Assembly: GCA_044508675.1 (NCBI GenBank) | Contig: JBIQHF010000022.1 | Location: 1 to 49,525, forward strand | Source: Raineyella sp044508675 | GTDB taxonomy: Bacteria; Actinomycetota; Actinomycetes; Propionibacteriales; Propionibacteriaceae | Reading direction: 5' to 3' | Length of the DNA stretch: 49,525 bases | Shown here: positions 17,487 to 25,750 of the stretch, piece by piece | How the letters are laid out: each line of letters opens with the position of its first letter | Position numbering within the stretch: position 1 is the stretch's first letter | The notes under the pieces: model-generated | What the model was told of the DNA's origin: nothing | Database searches by the model: none | The model's input: the letters and a program-made list of their open reading frames with translations, nothing else | Position numbers and translations under genes: made by a program

Positions 17487-19379
17487 TCAGCGGGTCTGCC
17501 GCTCCTCGGGAGGCTCCTCGTCGGGCGGTTCGTCGCTGATCACCTCGTCCAGGTAGCACCAGCGCCATGACTCGCCGGGCTCGAACGACCGCATCACCGG
17601 GTGTCCGGTGGCGTGGAAGTGCGCGCTGGCATGCCGCCCGGGCGAGGAGTCGCAGCACCCGACATTGCCGCAGGCCAGGCACATCCGCAGGTGGACCCAG
17701 TGCAGGCCCTCCGCCAGGCAGTTGGGACAGCCATCCACCGATGTCGGCACCATGATCTGCGGCGCGGCACGCAGGTGCTCGCACGGCTCGTCGACCGGAT
17801 GGACCTGCAGGGCCCGCGCATCCGCGGCGAGCTCCTCCCCGGCCAGCCCCTCCGTGAGCGTCTCCTCCAGGTCGAGGCCGTTCAGGATGCCGGCCACCAC
17901 CGACTGGTCGACCTTCCCCTCGTCACGGACGTTCAGCACGGCCTCCCGCTCGGCGGTGATGGCCGCCAGTCGCAGGCGCTTCCGCTTCATCGCGGGCGGC
18001 TCGACCTCGGTCCCCGGGCGACCGAGACGTTCCCAGACGGCGTTCACCCGGCGGTACGACTCGTCGCGCAGGGCCGTCACCACGCCCTCGTCCATCGGGC
18101 CGGCCAGCCGGTCGACCTCGGCCCGGCCGGCCGTGCCGGCCGCCTGGAGGATCGTCGCTGCCGTGATCGCGTCCTCGCGCGGATCCGGACCCTGCAGTCC
18201 GAGTCGGCGAGCCAGTACCGGCAGGGTGAACCCCTGGACCAGCAGGGTACCGACGGTGACCACGAGGGCCGCCAGCACCAGAACCGGTCGACCGGGAACG
18301 GAGGTCGGGAGGCCCAGCGCCGCGGCGAGCGTCACCACCCCGCGCATGCCGGCCCAGCCGACGACCAGGCTCTCCCTGGCGCTGAACGCCCTTTTGCCCC
18401 GCACCAGGTGCCGGGTGGCGAGCACCCACACCAGCCGCAGCACGATGACCGCGCCGAGTGTTGCCGCGCAGACCGCGACGATGGTCCCGGTTCCGTAGTC
18501 CGACTGGCCGGCGGCTTGGACGATGCCGGTCGCCTGCAGGCCGATCAGCAGGAACACCGCGTGCTCCAGCAGAAATTGCACCGTGCTCCAGTTCGTGCGC
18601 TGGGCGAGGCGCTCGGGGGCGCTCTGCTCCCGCCACGATCGGTGGCCCAGCACCAGTCCGGCGACGACCACCGCCAGCACGCCGGAGCCGTGCACCATCT
18701 CGGTGGGGGCGTAGGCGGCGAAGGGCACCACGAAGGACAACGACGTGGTCACCACGGGCTCCTCGACCTGCTGCAGCAGCAGTCCCGCCAATCGGGCCAC
18801 CAGGAGTCCGAGGACCACGGCGGATCCGGCGGCCCACAGGAAGTCCAGGCCGACCGAGAGGGCGCTGAGGGAGGCGGTGAGGGCCAACAGCGCGCTGCGC
18901 AGGCTGGTCAGCGCGGTGGCATCGTTGACCAGCGACTCGCCCTCGAGCACGTTGACCATCCGTCGGGGCAGGCCGACCCGGCGAGCCACCGCGGACGCTG
19001 CTACGGCATCGGGCGGCGCCACGATGGCGCCGAGGGCGAACGCCGCCGCCAGCGGCACGTCGATGATCGCCCGGACGACCAGGCCGACACCGACCATGGT
19101 GAACAGCACCGCTCCCACCGAGAGCAGGCCGATGGCCGGCAGGTCGTGCCGGAAGTCGACGAGCGAGGTGTTCACCGCTGCGGCGTAGAGCAAGGGGGGC
19201 AGGAGCCCGAGCAGCACCACCTCGGGTGACAGGGCAGGCACATGGACGAAGGGCAGGGCCGACCCGACGAGCCCGACCAGCATCAGCAGCAGTGGCGCGG
19301 AGATGTGCAGGCGGGCGGCCAGCCACCCGACGGCCAGCACCGTCAGGGTGAACAGGCCCACCATGATGACGAACTCCAT
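17487..19379 (-). CDS. Na+/H+ antiporter (CPA1 type) with C-terminal UBP-type zinc finger
   Basis: Residues 1 to about 400 form a CPA1 antiporter with about twelve helices, including the ion-binding region GAIVAPPDAVAASAVARR, the ESLVNDATALTSL segment and VGWAGMRGVVTLAAALGLP. Residues about 400-530 are a charged cytoplasmic domain. Residues 533-630 are a ZnF_UBP module with ligands C533, H535, C551, C554, C567, C570, C575/C576, H583, H587 and H593. In eukaryotes this finger binds the C-terminus of ubiquitin, and here its ligand is unknown. The exchanger should move Na+ (or K+) out against H+. The ATG at 19379 has AGGA 7 nt upstream. It is 65 nt downstream of the DUF302 gene on the same strand. 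Confidence 0.9.
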   Translation of the reverse strand: MEFVIMVGLFTLTVLAVGWLAARLHISAPLLLMLVGLVGSALPFVHVPALSPEVVLLGLLPPLLYAAAVNTSLVDFRHDLPAIGLLSVGAVLFTMVGVGLVVRAIIDVPLAAAFALGAIVAPPDAVAASAVARRVGLPRRMVNVLEGESLVNDATALTSLRSALLALTASLSALSVGLDFLWAAGSAVVLGLLVARLAGLLLQQVEEPVVTTSLSFVVPFAAYAPTEMVHGSGVLAVVVAGLVLGHRSWREQSAPERLAQRTNWSTVQFLLEHAVFLLIGLQATGIVQAAGQSDYGTGTIVAVCAATLGAVIVLRLVWVLATRHLVRGKRAFSARESLVVGWAGMRGVVTLAAALGLPTSVPGRPVLVLAALVVTVGTLLVQGFTLPVLARRLGLQGPDPREDAITAATILQAAGTAGRAEVDRLAGPMDEGVVTALRDESYRRVNAVWERLGRPGTEVEPPAMKRKRLRLAAITAEREAVLNVRDEGKVDQSVVAGILNGLDLEETLTEGLAGEELAADARALQVHPVDEPCEHLRAAPQIMVPTSVDGCPNCLAEGLHWVHLRMCLACGNVGCCDSSPGRHASAHFHATGHPVMRSFEPGESWRWCYLDEVISDEPPDEEPPEERQTR

Positions 19380-19444
19380 GGCGAGATCCTAGGGCTGTGC
19401 GGCAGGGGCAGATCTGCTGCTGCTCTCGCTGGAGGGGCAGGGGC

Positions 19445-19837
19445 TCAGGCGGCCAGGCTGTCCAGGGTGGCCTGCAGCATGCCGCCGATCCTGTCGGCGA
19501 CGGGGGCCACGGCGTCGTTGCCGGTCAGGTCATGCATCGTCTGCGGGTCGATCGTCTCGACGATGGTGGTGTCCGCGTCGACGCCGCGGACGACGACGTT
19601 GCAGGGCAGCAGCAGTCCGATCGACTCCTCGGCCTGCAGCGCCGCATGGGCACTGGGCGGGTTGCAGGCGCCGAGGATCACCTGCGGCGCGATGTCGACG
19701 TCCAGCTTCTTCTTGAGGGTGGCCGCCATGTCGATCTCGGTCAGGACGCCGAAGCCCTGGGCCGCCAGTGCCTCGCGCGTCGCGGCGAGGGTCTCGTCGA
19801 AGGGGCGGTTGACGGTGGTGCTGAGCGCGTAGCCCAT
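19445..19837 (-). CDS. DUF302 family protein
   Basis: The 130-aa soluble protein is a single DUF302 domain: N-terminal RPFDETLAATREALAAQGFGVL, the VDIAPQVILGACNPPSAHAAL block with a conserved Cys, LLPCNVVVRG with a second Cys, and a C-terminal helix. The fold is a small alpha/beta dimer found next to metal and redox genes, and the function is unproven. A GGAGG box lies 4 nt before the ATG at 19837. It lies 54 nt downstream of copA on the same strand, so it may be the last gene of the copper operon. Confidence 0.85.
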   Translation of the reverse strand: MGYALSTTVNRPFDETLAATREALAAQGFGVLTEIDMAATLKKKLDVDIAPQVILGACNPPSAHAALQAEESIGLLLPCNVVVRGVDADTTIVETIDPQTMHDLTGNDAVAPVADRIGGMLQATLDSLAA

Positions 19838-19891
19838 GGTTCCTCCCGTGTCGTGTGCGGAGCTCCCCGCAAGCCCCACGGTAGTCCGGGC

Positions 19892-22177
19892 TCAGGCCGC
19901 CCGGGACCGGAACCCGCGCAGCCGCAGACTGTTGCTCACCACGAACACGCTGGAGAACGCCATCGCGGCGCCGGCGAGCATCGGGTTGAGCAGTCCGAAC
20001 GCGGCCAGCGGGATCGCGGCCACGTTGTAGGCGAAGGCCCAGAACAGGTTGCCGGTGATCGTGCCGAGCGTACGCTGCGACAGCCGGATCGCGTCCGCAG
20101 CCACACGCAGGTCGCCGCGCACCAGCGTCAGGTCCGCCGCCTCGATCGCCGCGTCGGTACCGGTGCCCATGGCCAGGCCCAGGTCGGCCTGGGCCAGCGC
20201 GGCCGCGTCGTTGACGCCGTCGCCGACCATCGCCACGACCCGGCCCTCGGCCTGCAGCTCCTTGACCACGCGGACCTTGTCCTGTGGCAGCACCTCCGGG
20301 ATCACCCGGTCGATCCCCAGCTGGCCGGCGACCTGCTCGGCGACCGTACGGTTGTCTCCGGTCAGCAGGACCGGGACCAGACCCAGGCCGGTCAGCTGCC
20401 GGATCGCCTCCGGGCTGGTGTCACGGATCGCGTCGGCGACGGTGACCACGCCGCGGGCGGCGCCCTGCCAGGCGACCAGCACCGCGGTCCGGCCGGTGGA
20501 CTCGGCCTCGTCCTTGGCCCGCGCGAGGTCGTCCGGCACCTCGATGCCGGCCTCGGCCAGCAGGCCGGGACGCCCGACCAGGACCGTACGGCCCTCCACG
20601 GTGCCCCGGACCCCGCGGCCGGCCAGGTTCGCGAAGTCGGCCACCTCGGGCAGGTCGCCGACCGTCTCCTGCGCCCCACGGGCGATGGCCCGGGCGATCG
20701 GATGCTCGGATGCGGCCTCGACCGCCCCGGCGGCCCGCAGCACCTCGTCGGTGGCGGTGCCGGCGGTGGCGTACGTGCCCATCAGCGTCATCGTGCCGGT
20801 GGTGACGGTGCCGGTCTTGTCGAGCACGATCGTGTCGACCCGGCGGGTGGATTCCAGCACCTCCGGGCCCTTGATCAGGATGCCGAGCTGGGCTCCGCGG
20901 CCGGTGCCGACCAGCAGGGCGGTCGGCGTGGCCAGCCCGAGCGCGCAGGGGCAGGCGATGATCAGCACTGCGACCGCGGCGGTGAACGCGGCGGTGACCG
21001 GGAAGCCGGCCCCGAGCCAGGCGCCGAGGGCGATGACCGAGATCACGATCACGATCGGCACGAACACCCCCGACACCCGGTCGGCGAGCCGCTGGATCTC
21101 GGCCTTGCCGGTCTGGGCCTCCTCGACCAGCCGGGCCATCCGGGCGAGCTGGGTGTCCGCGCCAACCCGGGTGGCGCGGACCACCAGCCGGCCACCGGCG
21201 TTGACGGTCGCGCCGGTGACGGGGTCGCCCTCGCCCACCTCGACCGGCACCGATTCGCCGGTCACCATCGAGGCGTCGACGGCCGAACCACCGGAGACGA
21301 CCATGCCGTCGGTGGCGATCTTCTCCCCGGGTCGGACCACGAACTCGTCGCCGACCCGCAGGTCCTCGATCGGGATCCGCGTCTCGACGCCGTTCCGCAG
21401 CACGCCGACGTCCTTGGCGCCCAGCTCGAGCAGGGCCCGCAGCGCGGCGCCGGCGTTGCGCTTGGAGCGCTTCTCGAAGTAGCGCCCGGCGAGCAGGAAC
21501 ATCACCACGCCCGCGGCGACCTCGAGGTAGATGTTGGAGGCGCCGTCGGTCGGGCGCACACTGAGCTCGAAGGGATGCTTCATGCCGATCATCCCGGCGG
21601 TGCCGAAGAACAGCGCGTACGCCGACCAGAGGAAGGCCGCGGACGTGCCGATAGACACCAGGGTGTCCATCGTCGCGGTGCCGTGGCGCAGGTTGGTCCA
21701 GGTCGCCCGGTGGAACGGCCAGGCCGCCCAGATGATGACCGGGCCGGTGAGCGCGAACGCGAGCCACTGCCAGGCGGGGAACTGCAACGCCGGCACCATC
21801 GACATCGCGATCACCGGCACCGCCAGCACGACGCTGCCCACCAGACGCTGGCGCAGGTCGGCCAGCTCGGCGTCCCGTCGATCCGTCGTCGGGTGCTCGG
21901 AATCCTCGGGGCCCGCGGCGCGCGGGAGCACGGCGGTGTAGCCGGCCTCCTCGACGGTGGAGACGAGCAGCGCCGGGTCGTAGCCCTCCGGGATGCTGAC
22001 GTGGGCCTTCTCGGTCGCGTAGTTGACGGTGGCCGAGACGCCGTCGAGCTTGTTGAGCTTGCGCTCGATCCGGTTGGCGCACGAGGCGCAGGTCATCCCG
22101 CCGAGCTCCAGCTCGATGTCGGTGACCCGGCCCAGGGCGGTGGGCACACCACCTGCTTCCACATCCGTCGCGGACAA
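19892..22177 (-). CDS. copA: Copper-translocating P1B-type ATPase
   Basis: The 761-aa pump exports Cu(I) across the membrane. An N-terminal heavy-metal-associated domain carries GMTCASC (C30, C33). The membrane metal site is C409-P410-C411 (ACPCALGLATP) and the phosphorylation site is D453 in DKTGT. SEHPIARA (P1B-specific HP motif), LLTGDN and VGDGVNDAAALAQADLG follow. The last helix pair ends at LRLRGF. A TTG at 22177 is chosen because a GGAAGGAAGGG stretch precedes it; the longer frame overlaps the small upstream gene. It follows copZ and a 45-aa membrane protein, and the promoter in front of copZ carries CsoR-like operators, so copper induction is likely. Confidence 0.95.
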   Translation of the reverse strand: MSATDVEAGGVPTALGRVTDIELELGGMTCASCANRIERKLNKLDGVSATVNYATEKAHVSIPEGYDPALLVSTVEEAGYTAVLPRAAGPEDSEHPTTDRRDAELADLRQRLVGSVVLAVPVIAMSMVPALQFPAWQWLAFALTGPVIIWAAWPFHRATWTNLRHGTATMDTLVSIGTSAAFLWSAYALFFGTAGMIGMKHPFELSVRPTDGASNIYLEVAAGVVMFLLAGRYFEKRSKRNAGAALRALLELGAKDVGVLRNGVETRIPIEDLRVGDEFVVRPGEKIATDGMVVSGGSAVDASMVTGESVPVEVGEGDPVTGATVNAGGRLVVRATRVGADTQLARMARLVEEAQTGKAEIQRLADRVSGVFVPIVIVISVIALGAWLGAGFPVTAAFTAAVAVLIIACPCALGLATPTALLVGTGRGAQLGILIKGPEVLESTRRVDTIVLDKTGTVTTGTMTLMGTYATAGTATDEVLRAAGAVEAASEHPIARAIARGAQETVGDLPEVADFANLAGRGVRGTVEGRTVLVGRPGLLAEAGIEVPDDLARAKDEAESTGRTAVLVAWQGAARGVVTVADAIRDTSPEAIRQLTGLGLVPVLLTGDNRTVAEQVAGQLGIDRVIPEVLPQDKVRVVKELQAEGRVVAMVGDGVNDAAALAQADLGLAMGTGTDAAIEAADLTLVRGDLRVAADAIRLSQRTLGTITGNLFWAFAYNVAAIPLAAFGLLNPMLAGAAMAFSSVFVVSNSLRLRGFRSRAA

Positions 22178-22190
22178 CGTCCCTTCCTTC

Positions 22191-22328
22191 CTAGCGTGCG
22201 GCCAGGGCCGCGTCGTTCCAGGTGGCGACAACACGGTCGGGGACGAGCAGGTCCCCGGCGACGTACGCCACGGCGAACACGACCACGAGGAGCAGTCCGA
22301 ACAGGACCAACCTCGTGGCGGCGCTCAC
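22191..22328 (-). CDS. Small single-pass membrane protein of the copper operon, 45 aa
   Basis: A GTG start at 22328 overlaps the copZ stop (GTGA), so the gene is coupled to copZ, and it ends 13 nt before the copA start. The peptide begins MSAATRLVLFGLLLVVVFAV, giving one hydrophobic helix at about residues 6-25. A short outside tail follows (VPDRVVATWNDAALAAR). Short membrane proteins of this shape (one helix, then VVPDxVVATW) occur between copZ and copA in other actinobacteria. Their function is not known, and a CopA partner or regulator is an inference from position. It is too short for most gene callers. Confidence 0.75.
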   Translation of the reverse strand: MSAATRLVLFGLLLVVVFAVAYVAGDLLVPDRVVATWNDAALAAR

Positions 22329-22537
22329 GATGCCCTCGTGGCCTGGTACCCGGCCTCCTCGACCGCGGCGATGACGGCGGCGTCGTCGATCGGCTCGGAG
22401 CTGGTCACGACCAGCCGGCCGGTCGCCTGGCTGACGTCGACGGACTCGACGCCGGCGATCTCGCCGACCTCTTCACGGACCGACATCTCGCAGTGCCCGC
22501 AGGTCATGCCGGTCACCTGGAACTGGGTCGTGCTCAT
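22325..22537 (-). CDS. copZ: Copper chaperone (heavy-metal-associated domain)
   Basis: This 70-aa protein is a single ferredoxin-like HMA domain with the Cu(I) motif G10-MTCGHC (C13, C16), the SVREEVGEIAGVESVDV helix and EEAGYQA near the C-terminus. It should carry Cu(I) in the cytoplasm to the CopA metal-binding domain or to a repressor. A GGAGAGGAG box precedes the ATG at 22537. It is the first gene of the copper operon; its promoter overlaps two CsoR-type palindromes. The His in the motif (CGHC) is typical of CopZ-like chaperones of this group. Confidence 0.92.
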   Translation of the reverse strand: MSTTQFQVTGMTCGHCEMSVREEVGEIAGVESVDVSQATGRLVVTSSEPIDDAAVIAAVEEAGYQATRAS

Positions 22538-22554
22538 GGTTCTCCTCTCCCTGC

Positions 22555-22573
22555 GGTACCCCAGGGGGGTACC
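22555..22573 (-). promoter_or_regulatory. CsoR-type operator 1
   Basis: GGTACCCCAGGGGGGTACC is a near-perfect inverted repeat with the C-run/G-run pattern (TACCCC...GGGGTA) of CsoR operators. It lies just downstream of the inferred transcription start of copZ and 18 nt before its ATG, where bound repressor would block transcription. Confidence 0.65.
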
Positions 22574-22583
22574 GGTGATCCCT

Positions 22584-22613
22584 TGTATACCCCTTAGGGG
22601 TATGTGGTTTCAA
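22584..22613 (-). promoter_or_regulatory. copZ promoter with embedded CsoR-type operator 2
   Basis: On the minus strand a -35 box TTGAAA (22608-22613) and a -10 box TATACA (22584-22589) are separated by 18 nt. The perfect palindrome ATACCCC-TTA-GGGGTAT (22587-22603) fills this spacer. CsoR is a Cu(I)-released repressor known to bind such C4/G4 palindromes across promoter spacers. The csoR gene itself is not in the window. The boxes are seen directly; the regulator is inferred from the site. Confidence 0.75.
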
Positions 22614-22683
22614 GTGGTGGACGTGCTTGTTGGCCTGCCCGGCAGGGTGGTGACGGTCGTCCGGGAAGTGGAATGCTCTTTCC

Positions 22684-25428
22684 ATGGCCATGTTCACGTT
22701 GCCGCTGGACGCTCCCGGCGCCACCCTCGACTCGGTCGGTGGCAAGGGCCTCAACCTGGTCCACCTCACCCGGGCCGGCTTCCGGGTGCCGCCCGGCTTC
22801 GTCGTCAGCACGGAGGCGTACGCGGCCCATGTCGCCGCCAACGACCTGGCGCCGGTCATCAGCGGGGCCCTGCAGGGCCTGGATCCCGCCGACGCCGGCG
22901 CCCTGGCGGAGGCGTCGACCACGATCCGCCGGGCCTTCGGGGCCGGCCCGGTCCCCGACGAGGTCCGCGGCGCGATCCTGGCCGCTGCGGTGGGCCGGGA
23001 GACCACCCCGCTGGCCGTCCGCTCCTCCGCCACGGCCGAGGACCTGCCGGACCTGTCGTTCGCCGGCCAGCAGGACACCTACCTGAACGTCATCGGCACC
23101 GATGCCCTGCTCCGGGCGGTCCTCGACTGCTGGTCGAGCCTGTGGACCGCGCGGGCGATCGGCTACCGGCTGCGCAACGCCATCGACGACCACCGCCTGG
23201 CCCTGGCCGTCGTGGTCCAGGAACTCATCGCCGCGCAGGCCAGCGGCGTCCTGTTCACCGCCGATCCGCTCACCGGCATCCGTTCCCGGACCGTGATCGA
23301 CGCGGTCCCCGGGCTGGGCGAGTCCCTGGTGTCGGGGCAGGTCGAGCCCGACCACTGGGAGGTCGCCGGCGACGGGACGATCCTCACCCGTACGCTCGGC
23401 GCCAAGGCCACCGCGACCCTGCCGGACCCGGCCGGCGGCACCATCACCGCTCCCGTGGCCACCCCCGAGGTTTACGTCCTCACCGACGCCCAGGTGGGTG
23501 CCCTCACCGCTCTGGGTCGGCAGGTGCAGGCCGAGTACGGCAGCCCCCAGGACATCGAATGGGCACTGGCCGACGGCGAACGGCACGTCCTGCAGACCCG
23601 TGCGATCACCTCCCTGTTCCCGCTGGCCCCGGGCGGTGATGAAGCACTGTGGTTCTCCTTCGGCGCGTTCCAGGGCATGCTGCGACCGATCACCCCGCTC
23701 GGCAGGGAGGCGCTGATCCGCCTCGCCTCCGGCGCGGCGGTCGTCTTCAGCGGTCGGCCGGCCGACCCGGAGCGGCAACGCTTCATCGCGGTGGTCGGCG
23801 AACGGTTGTGGGTCCGCATCGACGGGTTGCTGGGCCATCCCGTGGGCGCCCGGATGGTGCCGACGATGCTGTCCATCGGCGAACCGGGCACCGGGGCGAT
23901 CCTCAAGCGACTGCAGCATGCGCCCGACCCCACCGCCCCACGGCTCTCACCACGGACTGTCGGCCCGCGATCGTTCCGGCCTGTGCTGCGGTTCGGGGGA
24001 CGGGTGCTCGCCGGGCTGCCGCTCAGCCTGCTGGCCCCGACCGTCCGGCGTCGCCGCTTCGACCGTGGGATCGAGGCCCTGGTCGCAGCCGCGGCGCACG
24101 CCCAGTACGAGGCGGGCGGTGAGCCCGATCCGTACGTACGCCTGGCCCGGCGGGTCGAGGCCGCGGAGTCGTCGCTGTCGGTCGGGCTGGCCCGGGCCTT
24201 CGGGTTGTTCGCGCCGGTGATGGGCCCGGCCGCCATGCTCCTGGCCGTGCTGCGCCGTATCAGCCGTTCGGTCGGGACCGAGGGTGACGCGCTGGCGATG
24301 ACGACGATGCGCTCGCTACCGGGCAACCCGACCACGGCCATGGACCTGGCCCTGTGGCAGGTGGCGGAGACGATCCGCCACGACCGGCAGGCGGTGGCAC
24401 TGTTCGAGGCGACGGACGCGGCCGAGCTCGCGGACCTGTTCTCTGCCGGCGAGCTCCCCGGGCCGGTGCGCGCCGCGATCACCGACTTCCTGGCCACGTA
24501 CGGGATGCGCGGTGTGGCCGAGATCGACCTGGGTGCCCCGCGCTGGCGTGACAAGCCTGCCCAGGTCTTCGCGACGCTGCGCTCCTACCTGCAGATGGAT
24601 CCCGCCGTCTCGCCGGTGGCGGCGTACGTGGCGGGGGTCGGCGCGAGCCGGGCAGCCGTCGCACACCTGGTTGCGCTGCTGGACGCACGAGGTCGCTCGG
24701 TGCCGTCGGCGCTGGTCTGGTTCGTCGCGAGCCGATTGCGAATCCTGCTGGGCGCCCGCGAGGTGCCGAAGTTCGCGCTGGTGCGGATCCTGGGCCACCT
24801 CCGGACCGGCCTGCTCGCCTCCGGTGCCGACCTGGTCGGCCTGGGGCGGCTCGAGCGGCCCGATGACGTGATGTTCCTGTCGTTCAAGGAGCTGCGGGAC
24901 CTCGCGGCGTCCGGACCCGCGCAGTCCGGACCCGGACAGTCCGGACCCGCACAGGGATCCTTGGCAGGCGAGCTGCGGGCCCGGATCACCGAGCGCCGGG
25001 CCGCGATCGAGCTGGAGGACCGACGCAGCCAGGTGCCGCGCCTGATCGGCGGCGACGGACACGCCTGGTACGAGGGGCTGGGCGGCGACACCGGCGGGAT
25101 CGTCGGCAGCCCGGTCTCGCCCGGCCTCGCCGAGGGCAGGGTACGCGTGGTGCTGGATCCGGCGACCGCACGCCTGGAGCCGGGGGAGATCCTCGTCTGC
25201 CCGGGCACCGACCCGGCCTGGACCCCCTTGTTCCTCGCGGCGGCCGGGTTGGTGACCGAGGTCGGCGGGATGATGACCCACGGGTCGGTCATCGCCCGGG
25301 AGTACGGCATCCCGGCCGTGGTGGGCGTGCACGAGGCGACGACCCGACTCGTCACCGGGCAGCTGGTCCGGTTGGACGGCAGCACCGGGGTGATCGAGGT
25401 GCTCGACGGCGCTCAGCCCAGCGCGTAG
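22684..25428 (+). CDS. PEP-synthase/rifampin-phosphotransferase-like dikinase
   Basis: The 914-aa protein begins with an ATP-grasp (PPDK_N) domain (VGGKGLNL with K21; LAVRSSATAEDLPDLSFAGQQ with R113), continues with a helical central region (about 325-800), and ends with a swivelling phosphohistidine domain carrying GGMMTHGSVIAREYGIPA with H866. There is no C-terminal PEP-binding barrel as in PEP synthase. The order ATP-grasp, middle domain, His domain is that of rifampin phosphotransferase (RPH), which inactivates rifamycins, and of uncharacterised paralogues of about 900 aa. The substrate is uncertain because the middle domain decides it. Near residue 744 an SGPxQ linker is repeated three times. 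The gene is divergent from copZ; no rifampin-associated element was found upstream. Confidence 0.8.
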   Translation: MAMFTLPLDAPGATLDSVGGKGLNLVHLTRAGFRVPPGFVVSTEAYAAHVAANDLAPVISGALQGLDPADAGALAEASTTIRRAFGAGPVPDEVRGAILAAAVGRETTPLAVRSSATAEDLPDLSFAGQQDTYLNVIGTDALLRAVLDCWSSLWTARAIGYRLRNAIDDHRLALAVVVQELIAAQASGVLFTADPLTGIRSRTVIDAVPGLGESLVSGQVEPDHWEVAGDGTILTRTLGAKATATLPDPAGGTITAPVATPEVYVLTDAQVGALTALGRQVQAEYGSPQDIEWALADGERHVLQTRAITSLFPLAPGGDEALWFSFGAFQGMLRPITPLGREALIRLASGAAVVFSGRPADPERQRFIAVVGERLWVRIDGLLGHPVGARMVPTMLSIGEPGTGAILKRLQHAPDPTAPRLSPRTVGPRSFRPVLRFGGRVLAGLPLSLLAPTVRRRRFDRGIEALVAAAAHAQYEAGGEPDPYVRLARRVEAAESSLSVGLARAFGLFAPVMGPAAMLLAVLRRISRSVGTEGDALAMTTMRSLPGNPTTAMDLALWQVAETIRHDRQAVALFEATDAAELADLFSAGELPGPVRAAITDFLATYGMRGVAEIDLGAPRWRDKPAQVFATLRSYLQMDPAVSPVAAYVAGVGASRAAVAHLVALLDARGRSVPSALVWFVASRLRILLGAREVPKFALVRILGHLRTGLLASGADLVGLGRLERPDDVMFLSFKELRDLAASGPAQSGPGQSGPAQGSLAGELRARITERRAAIELEDRRSQVPRLIGGDGHAWYEGLGGDTGGIVGSPVSPGLAEGRVRVVLDPATARLEPGEILVCPGTDPAWTPLFLAAAGLVTEVGGMMTHGSVIAREYGIPAVVGVHEATTRLVTGQLVRLDGSTGVIEVLDGAQPSA
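24910..24954 (+). repeat. Three tandem 15-bp units inside the dikinase gene
   Basis: The units TCCGGACCCGCGCAG, TCCGGACCCGGACAG and TCCGGACCCGCACAG follow each other without a gap and encode three SGP(A/G)Q pentapeptides. They form a flexible linker before the phosphohistidine domain. Such in-frame repeats can change copy number, so linker length may vary between strains. Confidence 0.9.
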
Positions 25429-25745
25429 ATCGCGGCGCCGATCCCGGACAGCACCAGCAGCCCGGTCATGGCCGCGTTGACCCGTCCGCCGGGCAGGTAG
25501 TTGCCGGCAAACAGGGCGCGGTTGGACCGACGATAGCGGCGGGTGGTGTGGATCGCGACCGCGGCGGACACGGCCAGGGCGACGAACGCGACCAGTCCGC
25601 CGAGGAGCACGTCGCGCACCGCCACCAGACGGGCCACCACCAGGGCGGCCCCGAGCAGCGACAGGCTGGTGCGCTGCCAGGCGAGCCGGGTGCGCTCCGG
25701 CTGCAGACCGGCGTCCCAGACGTGGTCCGGTGGGGGCGAGACCAT
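25413..25745 (-). CDS. DUF202 small membrane protein
   Basis: This 110-aa protein has three hydrophobic helices. The DUF202 head is clear: LQPERTRLAWQRTSLSLLGAA, with the charged RTxLAWxRT signature, then a basic loop (HTTRRYRRSNRALF) and a last helix (AAMTGLLVLSGIGAAIYALG). Function in bacteria is unproven. The start at 25745 is 5 nt downstream of the stop of a second DUF202 gene, so the pair is an operon. Its last 16 bases overlap the 3' end of the convergent dikinase gene. Confidence 0.85.
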   Translation of the reverse strand: MVSPPPDHVWDAGLQPERTRLAWQRTSLSLLGAALVVARLVAVRDVLLGGLVAFVALAVSAAVAIHTTRRYRRSNRALFAGNYLPGGRVNAAMTGLLVLSGIGAAIYALG

Positions 25746-25750
25746 GGCCG

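Noticed and set aside
15613..17784. 723-codon open frame antisense to the M3 peptidase gene
   Set aside because: Shadow frame; the M3 motifs on the plus strand are decisive. Only the short HLFWAFACD part in the gap was kept as a separate note.
19397..22597. 1066-codon open frame antisense to copA
   Set aside because: High-GC codon bias opens the opposite strand; the peptide is low-complexity (Gly, His, Arg, Asp, Gln) and copA is certain.
22604..22683. Rifampin-associated element upstream of the dikinase gene
   Set aside because: No match to the 19-bp inverted repeat GGGGCTTGCGGCAAGGCCC; only a vague GCTTG...GGC similarity.
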